Translations under genes and position numbers: made by a program | Notes under the pieces: generated by a model | The model's input: only the letters and a program-made list of their open reading frames with translations | Databases searched by the model: none | Told to the model about the DNA's origin: nothing | Shown here: piece by piece, positions 26,504-40,248 of the stretch | Position numbering within the stretch: position 1 is the first letter of the stretch | How the letters are laid out: each line of letters starts with the position of its first letter | Source of the DNA: Acanthaster planci | Lineage: Eukaryota; Echinodermata; Asteroidea; Valvatida; Acanthasteridae | DNA: 64,000 nucleotides | Assembly (NCBI RefSeq): GCF_001949145.1 | Contig: NW_019091471.1 | Span: forward strand, 652,559 to 716,558 | Reading direction: 5' to 3'

Positions 26504-29500
26504 GCTTCAAAATGCAGAATTTGGAAACCTTGATAATTCTAGTGCTCCCTTTATGGATAATTTGGATATGTTTAATTTATCACACAATCATTTACTGATG
26601 TATTCACAAAAATATTCGTACATATAATTCCCTGAAAAATGAATGTGTATTATTGAATATGCATGTATTGAAAGTGATGAATAAGTGTTTTGTTTAATTT
26701 AAAACTACTGTTCAGCTACATTTGGTTGGATTACATGTGTGAAATGCAGTTGCTTGTTTGTTTCACAACCTCAGAATTAGAATCATTGTGACGTCATAAA
26801 TACATCCGATATTGATAAGCACAAAACAAATTGGTGCTAAATGTACATTTTGTAATAAGATTCTATAATAATGATTATAAATTCTGGACAATCCAAGGCT
26901 ATGGTTTGTTGCTGATTTATGGTGGGATTTCAAAGTTTTGTTCACGCATGGTGACATTATATTTTAGTGTTTAGACTCACTGACATTATTGAAGAAAAGC
27001 TTATCGGTGAGACTGAATAACATGACCCCTATGATGTTGGAAAAAAGCCATGGTTTAAAAATTGATACAGTCGAGCCTTCAATGCCAATTTATTCTGAAA
27101 GAAGCTATGTTCAGAAGTCTGTGAAGGGTCCCTCTCTTTATGAGATTGCTTATAATTATATATAAGGATTATGATGAACACAGGTTGAATGGATCAAGCT
27201 ACGTGTAAGGAACAAGTAGGGACTTCATGATGAAAACTAAGACTTTGTTGAGAGATGAGATAATGGCTTTTCCTTGTGAATGACAGCATGTGGATAGGGA
27301 ATGACCAAGCACAGTCCTATGCAAACACACTGATGTTAAAAGATGCACTCAGGTAAGTGAGTAACTTAGTCCTTTCAGCTGTTTTGTTCTGTGAAAAAGT
27401 CATTACTGAGGACTTTATATAGCATAAACGGATGTTTATTTTAATGTATAATGTATGAGGGATAATGATCTGTGTCTTTAAAATCTCACTACTGTTGGAG
27501 ACAGAGGGAACCTATTATGGCCTTTCCCTAAAATTGTATATAGATATACCCAGAGTTATTTTTTTCTAGGTTCAATTTTTCTTGATACAGGTTTGCAATT
27601 TTATCATTTATGTCTGTTCTGCATATATGCAGCATTATCCAACTCTTCTAAGAACTAACTTCATTGTAGGCGCCCCCCAAAAAAGTTGTACAAATTGTAA
27701 TAGTCAAAAGAGATGAATGATCAAATACATTTATTGTCAGAGATTTGAAGATCTTGAGAAGAAACTTGGGTTTTCCTCCCTCAATCTTGCCATTTCAGAC
27801 AGTGTCAAATGTCAGGATCCATTTGCAGAAAGTTGTATACACCCTCCTGAGAGAATCTCTCATTAATGCTTCCAGTCCTAGACGTACGTTGACTCACTCA
27901 CAGATTTTGAGGCCAGGATCAGAATTCACTACAGTATGAAAGAAGGAGTGCTCTCAATAAACTTGTGTGCAGTGGCATGTTTCCTTGAACTAATACAGGA
28001 AACTCACCACTGCATGACAACACCAACACCCCAAATATAAACTGTGAACTTAAAGAGAAGTATCGCATTTCACTTTTTTTTTATCGGTGTCGTCTGTCTT
28101 GACCTTTCCATCCATTCAGAAATCACACTGGATTTCTTTGGCGGCCGTAAACAAGATGCAGACTTGATCCAGAATTACAAGGACCATGATCAAGTCTCTC
28201 TGTATATAGCTGAGTTTCTGTTGAATTCTATGTGATCCAAACCCCCCTGCGTTCACTCCCCTTTGACAATGAAGAACCTATTGTGAGTTTGCATTGTCTC
28301 GTCTCACTTTACCACCACCAGTCTTTATCAGCTATTGATCGCCCCACAGTTGTCCTTGGCGTTATCATATAACATTTGGGAATCACATGTCAACTTCCCA
28401 TTCTTGGGAAAAAAAAAAAGAAGAAGAGAACAAACTGGACTGGCAAATCGTTAGCCATGCCCTACTTGCACAGGATGTTGAACAAAGGCATATTGAACAC
28501 TATTAATTGTATGGTTGGGTGAAAGCAGCACTAGTGTGCTCCGGAAACTTTATCGATCTGTGTGGTAGCTGACTGGTACAGGAGATGTATTGATATTGAT
28601 GTACATTTTTTTAATTTCTTCAGAATTAAGCCTGGTGGCATGAAAATGTCAGCATCACATTTTCTCTGTCTTCTGGGGCTGATGGAATTACACTTACATG
28701 CTACTTGTATACCGTTGACCCCATTGAGGGCCTTCAGCCATCTTGCTAAATTACAGTAAGTGCAGATACATGTACCACCATGCATGTACTGAAGACTTCT
28801 TTGGAAAATCAAAACATAATTTGCTCAAGTACATGCACCGTGAAGACATTGTTGACTATGGACACTGGAATTAAACTTGCACTTTCAGTAATGATGTATT
28901 TGGTATCAAACAAAGCTTTCAAAATTGAAATACTGGTACTGGACTGAACCATTTCTCTTTTTCCACTTTAAAGAGGTTAGAATGTACATGTACACAGCTA
29001 AATTTAAATGCTTTCTCATGCGCAAAGTGTTGAAGCTTTGTAAATATAGCCTTCAGCATTGACTCTTCCATGAATTGCACAGTTATTCTCTTGGAATGGA
29101 TGCTGACCCATTTTCAGGGAATTTAATTTGAAATCCACTCTACCATACTAATAAAATAATGCCAAGTCTTCAAACTTTGCGCAGGCACGCTGTTGTCACC
29201 TGTCTGATGACTGCATGGTTAGATATTTACCCGTATTCCAATGTATTCCGCTGTTACTGTTTGCGCATTTCGGATGGTTTGGAATTCAACAGCCAATTTC
29301 ATTATACGTACAGTCTTCTAGTACGTACTCCCCTTTGAAAACCAGTGCAACAAACCAAACTGTTTTCTCTATGACTAACATCAAAATTGGCAAATAATGT
29401 TTTGTGATCTCCAGTGTTAGATAAACGAACTATAAATTTATTGCCGTCATGTATAAAGTGACAAATTGCACTGCAAACAGCAAGCTCAACATTGTTGCCC

Positions 29501-32500
29501 TGGGAACCAGATGTGCATCATGCTCACCAGTTATATTTATTTATTAAACTGCAATTGGCTAAGAATAAAATCGTGATTTTTACAGGTACCAACTGAATTC
29601 ACGATCAAGACAGCATCTGGAAAAGCCAGGCCACTGTAAATTTTGATTTGGAATCAAACCATAGATCCAACTTTGCCAGACGGAAGGGTGCAAGATTGCC
29701 TGGACTGAGTCTGCGGGAGAAAACGAAAGATAGCATTGAACACCGGTGACTGTTGTGGGATTTAAACTGAAGACCCTTCTCTGGAATTCTCTCAAACTGT
29801 TGATGAAGGCATCGTGTACATTGGGTGTGTCAAGACTGTCAAAGGATAAAAGGGGATTGGAACTGGCATCAAACCCACACCTCATATATAGAGGCCTTAT
29901 AGAGGCCTGTTGCACTGACCACTTGTTCGTTCCCTCGTCAGACTTTCCCAAGCTGATTTGTGAAAAGTAATTGACAGCAAGCAGTTGGAAGGATTTGAAC
30001 CTGCATTCTCTTCTGTGGATGATCATGAATCTTCCTGATGAGAACACGAGAAGATTGAAAATGGATATAATATCGGGTAAGTTGCTCTGTTTTTGTTTGG
30101 CAGCTTTTCATGGGTCAGGTCACTGTGCAGATGGTCGTAAATAACATCCGTGACCAAGCAATGTCTGTTTTCCTCCCTTGCCCCCTTTGTAATCCCATCC
30201 CTGCCCTTGTCTGCCGTAATGCAGATTTTCCCTTTTTCCCTTTCATATATAATTTCCACTACCATTCTTCTACCAGCTCCTCATATTCTGGCATTTTATC
30301 CAGCCAACTTTCCCCTCGCACTGTTCCAATAATTTGCATAGTTGACCTCAGTGCCTGGATCATGACTGACCAAGTATTCCTCACCCATGTGCATGCACAT
30401 GTATGTGGGGCCATGTTTCTCTATTCAACAAGCAGCACAGTCATACAGTGCCAGTTACATAATTGGTGTTAAGCCATCTTTTCTGTGATACGTGACATGT
30501 ATCTGATGCATTGATCGACTGTAACGGAGAACTGTGTGGCATCTTCATCCACACTCCAGTGCCTCACAACCAAGCTTATCATGTTGTCAAGCAGGTAGCA
30601 AAGTACGATGTACCGACAGCATCAGTCTTCTTTACATTTTCATGTATTTGTTGAAGCTCCTGCAGTACAGGTCTACGTGGTCTTACCAGGATTGAGCACA
30701 TGTGGATTTAACATTATGGATTGCCTGTAGACATTGGTATGTTGTAACCGAGTGGGATTAGTGGAGGGATGAGTGTCTCGAGTTCAAGCTACTTAGTATA
30801 TTGGTTTTTCTTGGGCAGAGGGAGATTTGGCAAAGATCCTGTCAAGTTGAGTAGACTGCAAAAGCCGAGTGCAGAGAAGTGAAAAACAAGTTTGACGAAG
30901 GCACTTTGACAAGCATGTGCCAGTGTACACAGGATGCTTGTAAATATGTGAGGGGGTGCAAATAGTCTCTCATGACTTCCTTGGTTGGATCCATTTAGTC
31001 CTGCAAAGAATTTTTGGCAGTAATTACGTGTAGTTGAGGGTTGGAACATTGACTTTAGCTTGTCTTGTGGCCTGCTAGATCTGCAGCTGTTCGGCATGAA
31101 TGGTTTGAAGAACTGTAAGATTTTGTGGGAGAAATGCAGTTCTTACATGTTTCCTCAGATGGAACATGGGCCTATTATTCAAAGACACCAGTCTCTGTGT
31201 TGCATGGTAAGTTTAATATAACTGTTACTCAAAGTGTTACATGTAACTACATGTACAGGAAAATATTTTATTTTCTTTAAAAATTGAAATCTCTCAGAAT
31301 CAATCATTTGATATCTAGGTAGTTGTTCATATTACTGCTTATACAACATTTGTTTTGGCCAGTTGTCTTGAAGTAAAGTTACGGTATGTTCATTTGGTGT
31401 ACCTGCAAGCACGGACCCCCCCTGAGAAAAAAAAAGAAACCAATAAGGTAAAAAAGTGAGGAAAATGATAGAAACTAACGTAATTTAAAAATAACTCCAT
31501 CCTGCAGATTCTTAGTATTATAAATAGGAGACTAAAGTCCTCAAAAATAAGACATTGAAAAAAATCTCCCACCTGACCCCTCTGGAAAAATTCCTGGACC
31601 TGTGTTGGGTCTTGAATTAATTGGCATGTGCATTTGGTACAGTAAGTATTACATACAGATTCCAACAATCATGAAGAGGTCTTTAATTCCCTCAATATGT
31701 CGTCAACTTCTAATTCAGCATGTCCAAAGTGCACCTTGGAATTTCCAATTTCAAGTCCCAAAATCTTCACTGCTTTTTTTCTTATTCTTTGGTAAATTGA
31801 TATCGCTGGAAACATTCTGGAACAATGTTGCCCACTGAACTGAATATATGAGTCTGAAAGCTGATCCAGTGTGGAGCATGGAGCAATTAAATTGGTTCAG
31901 CCAGTCAGTCTTGTTATGCCCAGAAACTGTTGTTGCCATGGTAACTCCTGCAGTGACAATGGGATTATTCTTGCTGACCCTCCTTCCTGTGTGACAAGTG
32001 GGTGAAGTAGTCCTGACCTGCATGTATAAAAACACTCCAGGTCTGGTTACCCAAAGCATGGGGCATGACAGAGAAAGGCACAGGCCCATGCTTCATGGAC
32101 TTAGCACTTTGACTAGGTTGGTAGTAATATTTGCCGGTGTTTCTGTGAAAGTCAGTGTTTGTTCTGTGGGCAAGCCAAGGGATCTTGCTATTCATCAGTG
32201 ATGACACGGTGTGAACCCTTGACACCTGAAGGAATAAAGAAATTGTGGAAACCATTCATGTTGGTAAGTTACATGTATCTTCAATTTCAGCAGCTAAGTA
32301 GTGAAACTGTAATACTGTAGTCCCACAAATGTTCAAGATGCCCCTCAGCTAAAGAAAAGCACAATCCTTATTCACACTGGTATCTAGCAGATTTATTCAA
32401 ATATACATCTGTATTTCACTATTATGAAGGAGAATAGCTTGTACATGTAAGCATTTTGAAGGGTTTTAGAATTCTTCAGTCCAAGTGCCTCATCCTTTGT

Positions 32501-35500
32501 TGTTATAACACGGTCATAGATGGTGAATTTTATTGGTTGCACACTGATCATGTGATATGGTACAAATGCGCATGTACCATCATTCATGCATCGCTCACAC
32601 TTATGATGTTGCTCGGCCACAAAAAATGATAGATAATGGTGATCTTTCCCACAGTTGATGTTTCGTGTCTGATGCATTGCAATTTTGTAATTTTGAGTAC
32701 GAGGGTGGAAAGCCGTGGTAGTACTATTATTGTAGGAGATGTTCACTGTGTGTGGGGGACATTGAAGCACTCTGTCTGTTCGCATACATGTACATGTGCT
32801 ACTCTTTTCATTCTGACCATGATGGAGACCTGTGAGTTATTAAACTTCTGTTTCTGCACTGAGCTACATGTATGCATGTGGAACCTGTATGCTCTGATGA
32901 CTGTTTCTGCTGTGATTGCCATTGCTGTTTATATGAAACCCTCATGTCATTGTCTCTTTTTGTCTGCTCTTCAATCTTGTCGATACTTTTCAACGGACTT
33001 TGGTGTGAATGACTTGAAATTTAACCAGTCAACAAAAACCCCAGTGCTTTATGAATACCAAATTTCTCTGTTAAACAAATGTGATAAATCCTAGATTTCT
33101 CCCCTTCCCCCAAAAACAAAAACATAAGTCAACAAAGGATATCACAATAAATAATTTTTCTTGAAATTAAATATCTAATTTACTGTTCACCTGTTGCAAT
33201 TTGTAAAAATGTTTTAATTTACCGGTATCTTGCGTAAGATTGTTCGAGTGAAATCTATGACCATGGTACCGCTGTAACATGCATAACAAAACAATTGTTG
33301 CCTACAGTGACAGGGTCCATGGGTTTTGTACACCCTCAGGGGCAAATGTTACCCTTGGTTTCGCCTCTTGTGCCATTTGCCCCCTAAAACACGTACAAAA
33401 CACCATGGAACCCTACACCGCAGGTAACAGTTGTTAAGTGTACGGCAGCAACATATGACATTGAAGGGATGGAAAGACAGGTGGATGTTTGTGTTTCAAA
33501 CTGATCCATAAAATCATTGACCTCGCTGTCAGAGTGTATTATACATGTACATGTACATACATATGTACACATCTATGCACTAGATCTTGCTTGCTTTGTT
33601 TAACAACTTTCATGGATTGAATTCTGCTGCTGGTTCCTTTATTTAATGGTGAAATTTGTTCTTAAAAAGGCTCTTGACTGTAAACTCATTAATACTGCAA
33701 AGGAACAGGACCCTTTTAATTGTTAATATTCACAGTTTAAAATTCCTTGATTAGTTGTTTATTGTGTGAATCTATACATGTACCAGTACCTACATTTTGT
33801 GTAGTGTCTTTTTTTAATGACATGACTAATGCTGAAAATTAACATAAATTAGCTGAAGAAATGTGAACTGTAAATACAAATGTGCAGAAATGTTCTACTT
33901 TTAAGCATATAAATTGCTTCAAAAACAGATTATGCTATGGTATTAACTACAGTGAGGAATTTACACACTCCTGCATTTTGTCAACCGGGGTGCTCTGAGT
34001 GTTCATGTACATTTATATAAATAAACACTTTTTATACGAAGGTCATGAAGGCGTCCCAATCTATATTGACCACAGGACACCACAAAGCAAGATCTTAGGG
34101 AGAGAAACTGCTATAAAGGTACCGGTGCAATGTGCGAAGACTTTACAAACCCCCTTTGCAATAAAAACCCTGTTTTTACCACAGTATGTTACCAATTACC
34201 AAAGACTTTTATATTATAATTTAAGTTGTCACACTGATTGATTGACTATGAAAATAAATGCCGAGTGGGATAACAGTTTTTCCCATTATTATGTATAATA
34301 CATGCATATTTAATTGTTACATGTATATGGTACATTGTACATCTAAACTAAATATTTCATGTTTCTTCCAGTTATGCCATAAAAATTTTAATTGCTACGT
34401 GTACATTGTAATTGACTGTGCCTAGATCCATGAAACATTAAGCTGAAATATTCACCGTGCTATCATTGAATTGAATGTCATTTCCTGCAGCATTTACTGC
34501 AGCAAAACCTTGAATGCCTTCGGGAACTATTAAGAATTTTATGGACGTGTTCCATTATGTATGTTGAAACCAAACATGTTACTGGATCCCACCCAGGTTC
34601 AAATGAATAAGTTTAAACCCTTCTTAGAAATAAAGAACAAAAGCTGCAACTTTGAAAAAATAATGTATGGTAAGTATTGGTGGAAAGGAAGACAAATTGA
34701 TTATTTGTTCTCACATACTAATTTGGATGAAGTATTTGTTTTTTACTTATTTCATTTTCTATGTTTGAAAAGGGGTTGGCTTGGCATTGTCAGCATCTTT
34801 TCTCCTGATCTGGTCTTTTTAGACTGGCCAAGCACATCCCCATTCATAAATACCTTTTAAATCGCGAAGTCAAAAGAAGTTCGAAAAAATCATAAATTTC
34901 CAGCGATTTTGTTCAAATTTATTTCATACTTTTTCAACCACTCCTGTAGCCTTTAGGTTTTTATGAATGACTAGCAGTGACACAGAACACCTGATTTGCA
35001 AAGGAAGCAAGGTAATGGTAGAACTCAAGGCTCAGAGTGAAATGTGTGCATCCTCATCTCAAATTCTTGTGTTTTTTTGTTCACATGATGTGAAAAACAG
35101 TAGGGACCTCTGATCATTTTGCACGGCTTGTACCAGTAATGAGTAAGTTAAATGCCTTCAGAGTGATGTATCATATCTTCCTCTGGAATAAAGACGCATT
35201 TCAGAGGGCTCGTGGATGCAATCAGATGTCTGCTCTGAGAAGAGGATGATTAAATGCAATTTACAGTTAACGGCATCTTTCTGTTCTTCACGTCAACCAC
35301 TTTCTCACCAGAATCAGAATTAGGACAAAGATGTTGCAATAATTTGTTAGGGCCCCTCTCTCAAAATCACTTCTCTGCGTAAGCTGATTTTTAGGGTGGA
35401 CATGATGGATAGCCACTGCTAGTTAGTGGACAGTAATCATACATGTATGTGGATGCCTTCTCTGGAATTGCGACACATTTCAGAGGGCTTGTAGATGCAA

Positions 35501-38500
35501 TCAGATGCCTGTTCTGAGAAGAGGAAGAGTACATGTAAAGGCCATTTAAAGTTGAGTGCAATTTTTTTCTTCGCATCATACAATTGCTCACCAGAATCAG
35601 AATTGGGACTAAGATGTTGCAGTAATTTGTGAGGGCTCCTCCCTCAAAATCAATTCTCTGGGTATGCTGATTTTCAGTGTGAACATGATGGATAGCTACC
35701 TTCTCCATGTATGTATTTGATAGTAAACATGCATGCGGATGTCTTCATGTTGATAGAACTGGGGGGGGAGGAAGTTTGGGTAAATTTACACTAGCCATCA
35801 TTTTATGGATCACACAGAAATTTCACCAAATTTAACTCTCACCAAAGTCACCATGGATGCTTTGAGGAGCCCCTGCCTTCCTTCAGGAGTGTATTTTGTG
35901 CAAATGCAATAAGCTAATACAAGTACAAAGTTTCACCCATCCTTTTGCATTGCTAATGAGCTCGTAGACTGGCTTTCAGAAAGGGACCACCAAAAGAAGA
36001 AAACAAAGGGGGAATATCTCTGTGAAATCCCTGACCTTAGAGCTAAACCAGCCGCTTCGGTAAAACCTGGCTCCACTCCTGTTAGATCCTATACATCTGC
36101 CACTTACCAGTTTTTGGATCACCAGTATACCAGTATTTTCAGAGTATTGCAGTTCAAGGTGGTTATCAAGCTTCTGATTGGTCCAGTTTGCTTCAGCCAG
36201 TGAGCTGAACTGTTATGATAATTTTTTGCACTTTTTTCCCAACACAGCATTTGAAGTATACATGTATTGCTACAGCGTGGTGTGTGCTGTGTGAGAAATT
36301 ACAGATGCTCTCGATCAGCGTAGGTATAAGACTGTGCTGCAAGACAACTTTAACTTCTCATTAACGTACATTTCCTTTGTAGGCAATCCTGTGATATTTA
36401 GGATTGTATTTCACTCAGTAACTCACACCATCAGAATCGGCTGCAAAGCTATAAGCGCGAAATAACTGAATCCATCTCCAATCGGGATGGCTGGATTGTT
36501 TGCTTGGCTGACGGAGAGGCCCCAACAGCCGGATAAATTTGTCTGCCTGTTTGCTTGGAGCAAACGCATCTTGTCCCAAAATTTGATGATGATTTCTGGC
36601 TGGCGCACAGGCTCTTATGGAGTGTGAGCTGATGCTTTGTTTGGTCGGGGCCCAAATTGTCTTATTTATTGGATCGGAACTGATGCAGTGACAGCAGAAC
36701 TACCGGGAGGCAAGATGCAATTTCCAGACAAACTGTGGACCCACTTTGGAGCCTTTACTTTCAGATCAACTGTTGTGGCTAGAATTAGTTGAGACATAGA
36801 TCATACTCTTCAGAGTAAACATTCACAGAAACCGGAGAGAGACTTTTTCTACAGTTGAGGTAGGTGAGCATGCTTTTTTTCAGTTGTCAGAATTGGTTTG
36901 AAAGTTACATTGTTGCAAACAAGAGTGATGTAACGGTTACATGTTTGCACATGGAGACGTACATGTATAAGTATTGATGCTGAAGAGAGAAAGAAAAGTA
37001 TACTAAGACTACACCTTTATGAATTAAGATTTGAATTACTGGAAGCCCAGAAGGTACAGGATTAAAAAAAACAAAACAAATATATAACCAACAAAACACT
37101 TATCAACCGCTTCTTGTTAGTTGCAGGGTTGGCAGTATACCCTGTACTGTGCTAATTTCACAGTTTTGGGTGTTGTCCCTTGGAAGACCATAACTGGTGT
37201 TATGTTCAACCTTTCCCTTCAACATGGTGTGGAGTTTCTATTAATGAAGGATCAGTTTTTGGAACGAAAGGGTGATTTGGGGGGATGTTACTGGATCAGC
37301 AATTTTAATCAAGTATACAGCATTGCAGTGTTGTGTATACTGTCTGGACCATGGGGAGAGTCCAAGGCAAGCCTCCACCCCAAAGGGCCTATTATGTGAG
37401 GGCAAATTGGCAGTGTGGGACTTTACCTGATCGCCAGTGGGACCATAATTTTTTTTGGGGGGGGGCGGCAGAAGTCGGGTCATTTAAGTTTTGATGTAGC
37501 CCAGTCATGATCCCTCCAACTTCCTTTGGTGCAAACTCAAGAAAAATGTATGTGAAGCCCTTGGAGTGGAATAGGAGGGCAGCAGATATTTAAGGTCAAG
37601 ATGTAACAATGTTCAGCCATTTTTGTGTTACTAATAGTGTTGTCTGGTGGCATTTGCCAGTCAGCACAGTCCACCATGGCCTGTCTGCCTCACAGTGACC
37701 ATCATACTAATCAAAAATTGGCCTTCATCATCATGTATCTTGAGTATCAATATTTCCAGTAATAATTAAGCTTTAAGTATAAGCAGAATAGTCAGTGCCA
37801 TATGACCAACAGACACTATTTTGTGAACACTTACAATACATACACGACCATGTACATGTACATGTAGCACCAGTTGTAGAAACTGAAAATCTGAAAATAG
37901 CCAGGCGAGTGTGAAAGCAGAGCGAGTTTGCTGTGATGTAAAATTTTGCTCAAGTCGTTCAACTTTTTACAAATTTGCAGTGCCAATATTTGATCTGATG
38001 TCACAAATTCAGACTTGAGTTCCCTTTTGTGCCAAGTATAAACTGGGCCTTAATTTTCTCACGTTGTTCTTTTCTCACAGGTTCCTTGCACATTCACTAA
38101 AAGACAACTTACATGTACATACTGGAACCATGAAATGAGTACTGGTACTTTCACTGTGATAAATGTGTGTAAAAAAATTCAATTTATGCCTCTCTAAATT
38201 TATTTGTACCAAAACATAAACTCTTATCCATAAACGAATGCGTTATCCACACTTAATCATTTTAGATTGTGCTGAAAACTTCTAATGAAACCAAATTCAT
38301 CTTTGGAAGAGGACATTCCCATCATGCATAGATATTGATTACACACTGTATATTATTATGTTTATAAATTAATTTTTAACGTTTGTCTCCTGCAGTTCGC
38401 TCTGAAATAACTAACATGGAAACCATTAATTTTATTCATTAATACATCATTTTGCTGGTGCCAGCAAGCAATAAGTAAATCTATCTTCCCATTAAGATTG

Positions 38501-40248
38501 TGTTATGAGTCCCTCCCATAATTTGTTTACGCAGTATGCCATTTTTGCATCTGCATGCAATGCCATTGTTGTTTATGATTCTGAAAATTATTGTCAAAAG
38601 AAAGTACAGATCTACAGCAGTTTTTCCTTCTGATTTTTTGCCTTTTTGCATATATAAAGCTTCATTTAAAAATGTACAGTGTACCAGACTTATCAACATG
38701 TCAGCTTTTATTTACTTTGTGACCAATTTTTCCAAGAATCTTGGCCTTGTGTTGTCCAACAAAGAGTAGATTGAACTTAAGAATTTTCCTGTCTGTTAAA
38801 TATTTTCATATTTGCTTAGATATTCTCATTGTTGATATATTGTGGAAACGTTTAAATAAATTTCCCTGCATGCAAGAGAAAAGAGTTCATGAATGAGATT
38901 GAGAAAATCTTCAACTTGTGTAAGATGCCAGATTGATAGTACGAGTACATTAAACTTAAACATTTGAGACAATTTAGCATTTTTCAACAAGAGTATTGCC
39001 TGAAGTATTGAAAATGCTTTTATCCTTTAAGACTTTCGTTAGATCTAAGATATTTAATGTGTTATGTACAGTACATGTGCATGTATTACACCTAGCGTAC
39101 ATGTGCATGTAAGTGCTTCATCTGAAACACTGATAATATGGGAACTGTTAGTACATGAACATTATCTTTCTTATAACAAGACAACTGTGAAGTACATGTA
39201 GGTGGTCCACAGGTCTTTGTAATCTTTATTTTCCAGTACCAATAGTGTCCTTGTTCCCAGCAACCTTGTTAAACCCTTTTAGGAGTGAATATCATTTTCA
39301 GCCAATCTTGCACCCGGACATCTTTAATTTTGAATGTGAATTTCTGAGGTGGATTTGTTCAGATAGATTTTTCAGTATTTGCATCAGAGGAGGTACAGAA
39401 CACTTGCACCACACCTGACTGTACATGTACATGCATGTGAAACAGTGGCCACTCCATTCATGTACATGTACATGGAGTGATGCAGTTCTTTTTGAGTCCA
39501 AGTCCAAGCTCTTGGTTCTTAATGATCAACCCAAGAATCTGGTGTGCATTGACTTTTTTTTGCACCAACCTGTTTTGTGGTGTTGTTTGCTTTTTATTTA
39601 GAGTTAGAATGGTGAAGTGTGTAAAATTGTTGCAATTAACAGAATTGCTCATTTGAAATTGAGTCCAGCTTTGGAAAAAAGACCAAAATATTTATTTTCA
39701 TGTCAATTATACTGGTTCCGGACTTAATATTGATAGAATTCAATGTACACGTATGTATATTCGCTGCACACAGGAACAAGTTGGTCACAGTTCTTGATCA
39801 CAGTTCTGAAATTGAAAATTCTTTGCATACAGCAAACCTTTCCCATCCATTTCAAGTTGTCAGTATCAGCTACATTGTGATGGAGATGAAACAGACCTGT
39901 TTTACAGAGTTCCAATTAGATTTTCACAAGTGTCAAAAAGAAACATGAGTGTGCATATACTTGTGACTAACGTTGGAAAAAAGGCCCTGTTTTATGTCCT
40001 TAACAGGTGGCACCATTGAGGTCCTGCATGCATTGACAGAGGTAACAAAAACATATGGAATCAAGTGCTTTTAATTGTGCACTGCACTAATTGATATTTT
40101 TCAGAATGTAATTTGAAGTAAAGGAGACCATCCTTTTGAATTTTCTATTCAGGCAATGGACAAGATGGTTTACGTAGCCTTGCAGAACACTTCAGTGAGC
40201 ATTTCATCGAAATGTGTCGCCATTCTTGATCCTGTTTCAGGGCAGTAA
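26504..40248 (+). CDS. Candidate unrecognised multi-exon gene (5' end not found)
   Basis: Twelve exon-like islands with acceptor and donor sites can be joined without a stop: 26504-26569, 27287-27352, 27741-27883, 28120-28231, 28624-28755, 29185-29307, 30530-30594, 31159-31206, 32199-32263, 34491-34596, 40007-40041, 40153-40248 (TAA). Together they give about 351 residues. Strongest are 27287-27352 (WIGNDQAQSYANTLMLKDAL), 28624-28755 (KMSASHFLCLLGLMELHLHA), 29185-29307 (HAVVTCLMTAWLDIYPYSNV), 32199-32263 (LTPEGIKKLWKPFML) and 34491-34596 (HLLQQNLECLRELLRILWTC). The product looks alpha-helical and Leu-rich, perhaps an armadillo/HEAT-like scaffold, but I recognise no family. Weak points: donor at 26570, acceptor at 30529, and the choice of 29307 over 29320; some sites were chosen to keep frame, so phase agreement is not fully independent evidence. 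The start codon and first exons are not identified. The last exon could instead be internal (GTGAGC donor at 40195). Confidence 0.5.
29585..30075. repeat. Cluster of tRNA-like B-box modules
   Basis: B-box-like words recur about every 110-130 bases: GGAATCAAACC (29650), GGGATTTAAACTGAAGACCC (29758), GGCATCAAACCCAC (29863) and GGATTTGAACCTGC (29992). The second, with CTCTGGAATT after it, closely matches the tRNA-like repeat at 11168-11270. The block starts after TTTTTACAG and ends at a consensus GTAAGT donor (30073), so it might also be a transcribed non-coding exon. A 155-codon minus-strand frame across it is judged a by-product. Confidence 0.4.
33312..33414. mobile_element. Short foldback element
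   Basis: AGGGTCCATGGGTTTTGTAC at the left and the reverse complement of GTACAAAACACCATGGAACC at the right form inverted ends. Inner GGGGCAAATG / CATTTGCCCC extends the pairing. About 103 bp, non-coding. Confidence 0.65.
34775..34930 (+). repeat. Partial copy of the 23.2-kb foldback family
   Basis: CCCATTCATAAATACCTTTT followed by AGTCAAAAGAAGT and GCGATTTTGTTCAAA matches 23318-23405 (CCCATTCATACATGTAAATACC, AGTCAAAAGAAGT, ATGATTTTGTTCCAGA). The upstream TTGGCATTGTCAGCATC ... TCTCCTGATCTGG matches the right arm there. Confidence 0.5.
35175..35740 (+). repeat. 280-bp tandem duplication
   Basis: Copy 1 (35175-35453) and copy 2 (35454-35740) are collinear: TCTGGAATAAAGACGCATTT against TCTGGAATTGCGACACATTT, then CAGAGGGCT, GATGCAATCAGATG, TCTGAGAAGAGGA, CACCAGAATCAGAATT, AAGATGTTGCA, and ACATGATGGATAGC. 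A third unit begins (GCGGATGTCTTC) and breaks off. Non-coding. Confidence 0.85.

Noticed and set aside
27744-27863. Alternative frame FEDLEKKLGFSSLNLAISDS ending in TAA with AATAAA at 27956
   Set aside because: Needs a less favourable acceptor (TCAGAG) than the canonical TTGTCAG; the other frame stays open longer and links in phase to 28120. It remains a possible alternative 3' end.
29580-30047. 155-codon minus-strand open frame
   Set aside because: It lies over the tRNA-like repeat cluster, contains no recognisable domain, and its length is explained by repeat composition.
37108-37399. 92-codon frame after a TTAGTTGCAG acceptor-like site
   Set aside because: Looks partly coding, but I could not fit it by phase with neighbouring islands and no donor is convincing.
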